Origin: Gracilariopsis chorda
Lineage: Eukaryota > Rhodophyta > Florideophyceae > Gracilariales > Gracilariaceae
Length of the DNA stretch: 64,000 nucleotides
Assembly (NCBI GenBank): GCA_003194525.1
Contig: NBIV01000012.1
Location: forward strand, 1-64,000
Direction: 5' to 3'
Shown here piece after piece: positions 63,757 to 64,000 of the stretch (position 1 is its first letter; every line of letters begins with the position of its first letter). Below the pieces are notes generated by a model, which was given only the letters and a program-made list of their open reading frames with translations, made no database searches and was not told where the DNA came from. Position numbers and translations under genes: made by a program.

Positions 63757-64000
63757 GATGTAACCCTTAGTATAAAAAAGATAGCCTCTGGGAAAGAAAA
63801 GACCACGGACGAAACTGAAGAAAAATCCTCTTCGGAAAGCAGTAGTAAGAATAAAAACGAAGCGGTATCACCCCGTACGCCACGCCGTCGTGAAGATGCT
63901 AGAGTGGAGTTAGTAATGCAGGCTTTAGCGAAGGTGCAATGTGACCGTGAAAAAGATTGCGATGAACTACGCAAAGAGAATGATTCTCTTCGGAAAGAGC
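63757..64000 (+). CDS. Partial open frame at the right edge
   Basis: Frame open from 63757 to the window end, with the first ATG at 63916. It is Lys/Glu/Ser-rich (ETEEKSSSESSSKNKNE), then turns into a probable coiled coil (VQCDREKDCDELRKENDSLRKE). It may be the start of a longer gene or of an element whose body lies outside the window; the family cannot be judged. Confidence 0.35.

Noticed and set aside
63757-64000. Naming the right-edge frame as part of a retroelement
   Set aside because: Only a charged coiled-coil start is visible; no diagnostic domain is inside the window.

Overview
The window looks like nuclear DNA of a multicellular (florideophyte) red alga. The main reason is a gene at 15.2-16.3 kb that reads as a plastid-targeted phycoerythrin gamma (chromophorylated linker) subunit, together with eukaryotic housekeeping genes (RPB10, ribosomal protein eS7, prefoldin 4, tRNA-Gly), mostly intronless compact genes, a few short GT-AG introns (81-91 bp) and abundant transposon DNA. 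A Chondrus-like genome is my best guess; no marker in the window fixes the species.

Layout. 0.4-1.1 kb: two abutting TA-flanked MITE-like elements, with a relative at 54.9-55.3 kb. 1.4-7.3 kb: two polypeptide GalNAc-transferase-like (GT27) genes on the minus strand, one with many frame breaks, one open. 7.9 kb: two tandem hairpins. 8.9-10.5 kb: first copy of an unrecognised 554-aa gene whose near-identical twin lies, inverted, at 59.7-61.4 kb. 11.8-16.3 kb: a small hypothetical gene, prefoldin 4 (one intron), a TMEM53-type hydrolase-fold protein and phycoerythrin gamma. 16.7-21.9 kb: a large protein with a degenerate kinase domain and about 17 Sel1 repeats. 22.3-25.6 kb: RPB10, tRNA-Gly(GCC), RPS7 and a TIP30-like Rossmann protein. 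25.88-33.66 kb: a structurally complete Mutator-like element (240-bp identical terminal inverted repeats, 9-bp target duplication) that encodes one 1879-aa protein joining a Ulp1-type SUMO protease to a MULE transposase. 35.5-48.9 kb: a possible C2-like protein, a small basic protein, a PWWP/AT-hook chromatin protein, a beta-trefoil plus SRPBCC protein, a second TIP30-like protein with a long disordered tail and a Sec14/CRAL-TRIO protein. 50-53.8 kb: an unknown protein and a pogo/CENP-B-type transposase-derived gene with a degraded active site. 55.7-58.4 kb: a four-helix membrane protein and a four-exon MEF2-like MADS-box transcription factor. 58.8-59.7 kb: a coding-like remnant containing two strong inverted repeats, then the second twin gene. 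61.4-64 kb is nearly empty apart from an open frame running off the right edge.

How it fits together. The genes do not form one pathway; this is an ordinary gene neighbourhood interleaved with transposons. Several genes are disrupted by a single apparent missing base in a homopolymer (16.93, 25.12 and 50.25 kb, and several in the 1.4-3.2 kb GALNT), which suggests either assembly undercalls or young pseudogenes. The strongest candidates for something new are the SUMO-protease/transposase fusion MULE and the twin unknown genes whose near-identity stops at the start codon and fades at the 3' end of the coding frame.
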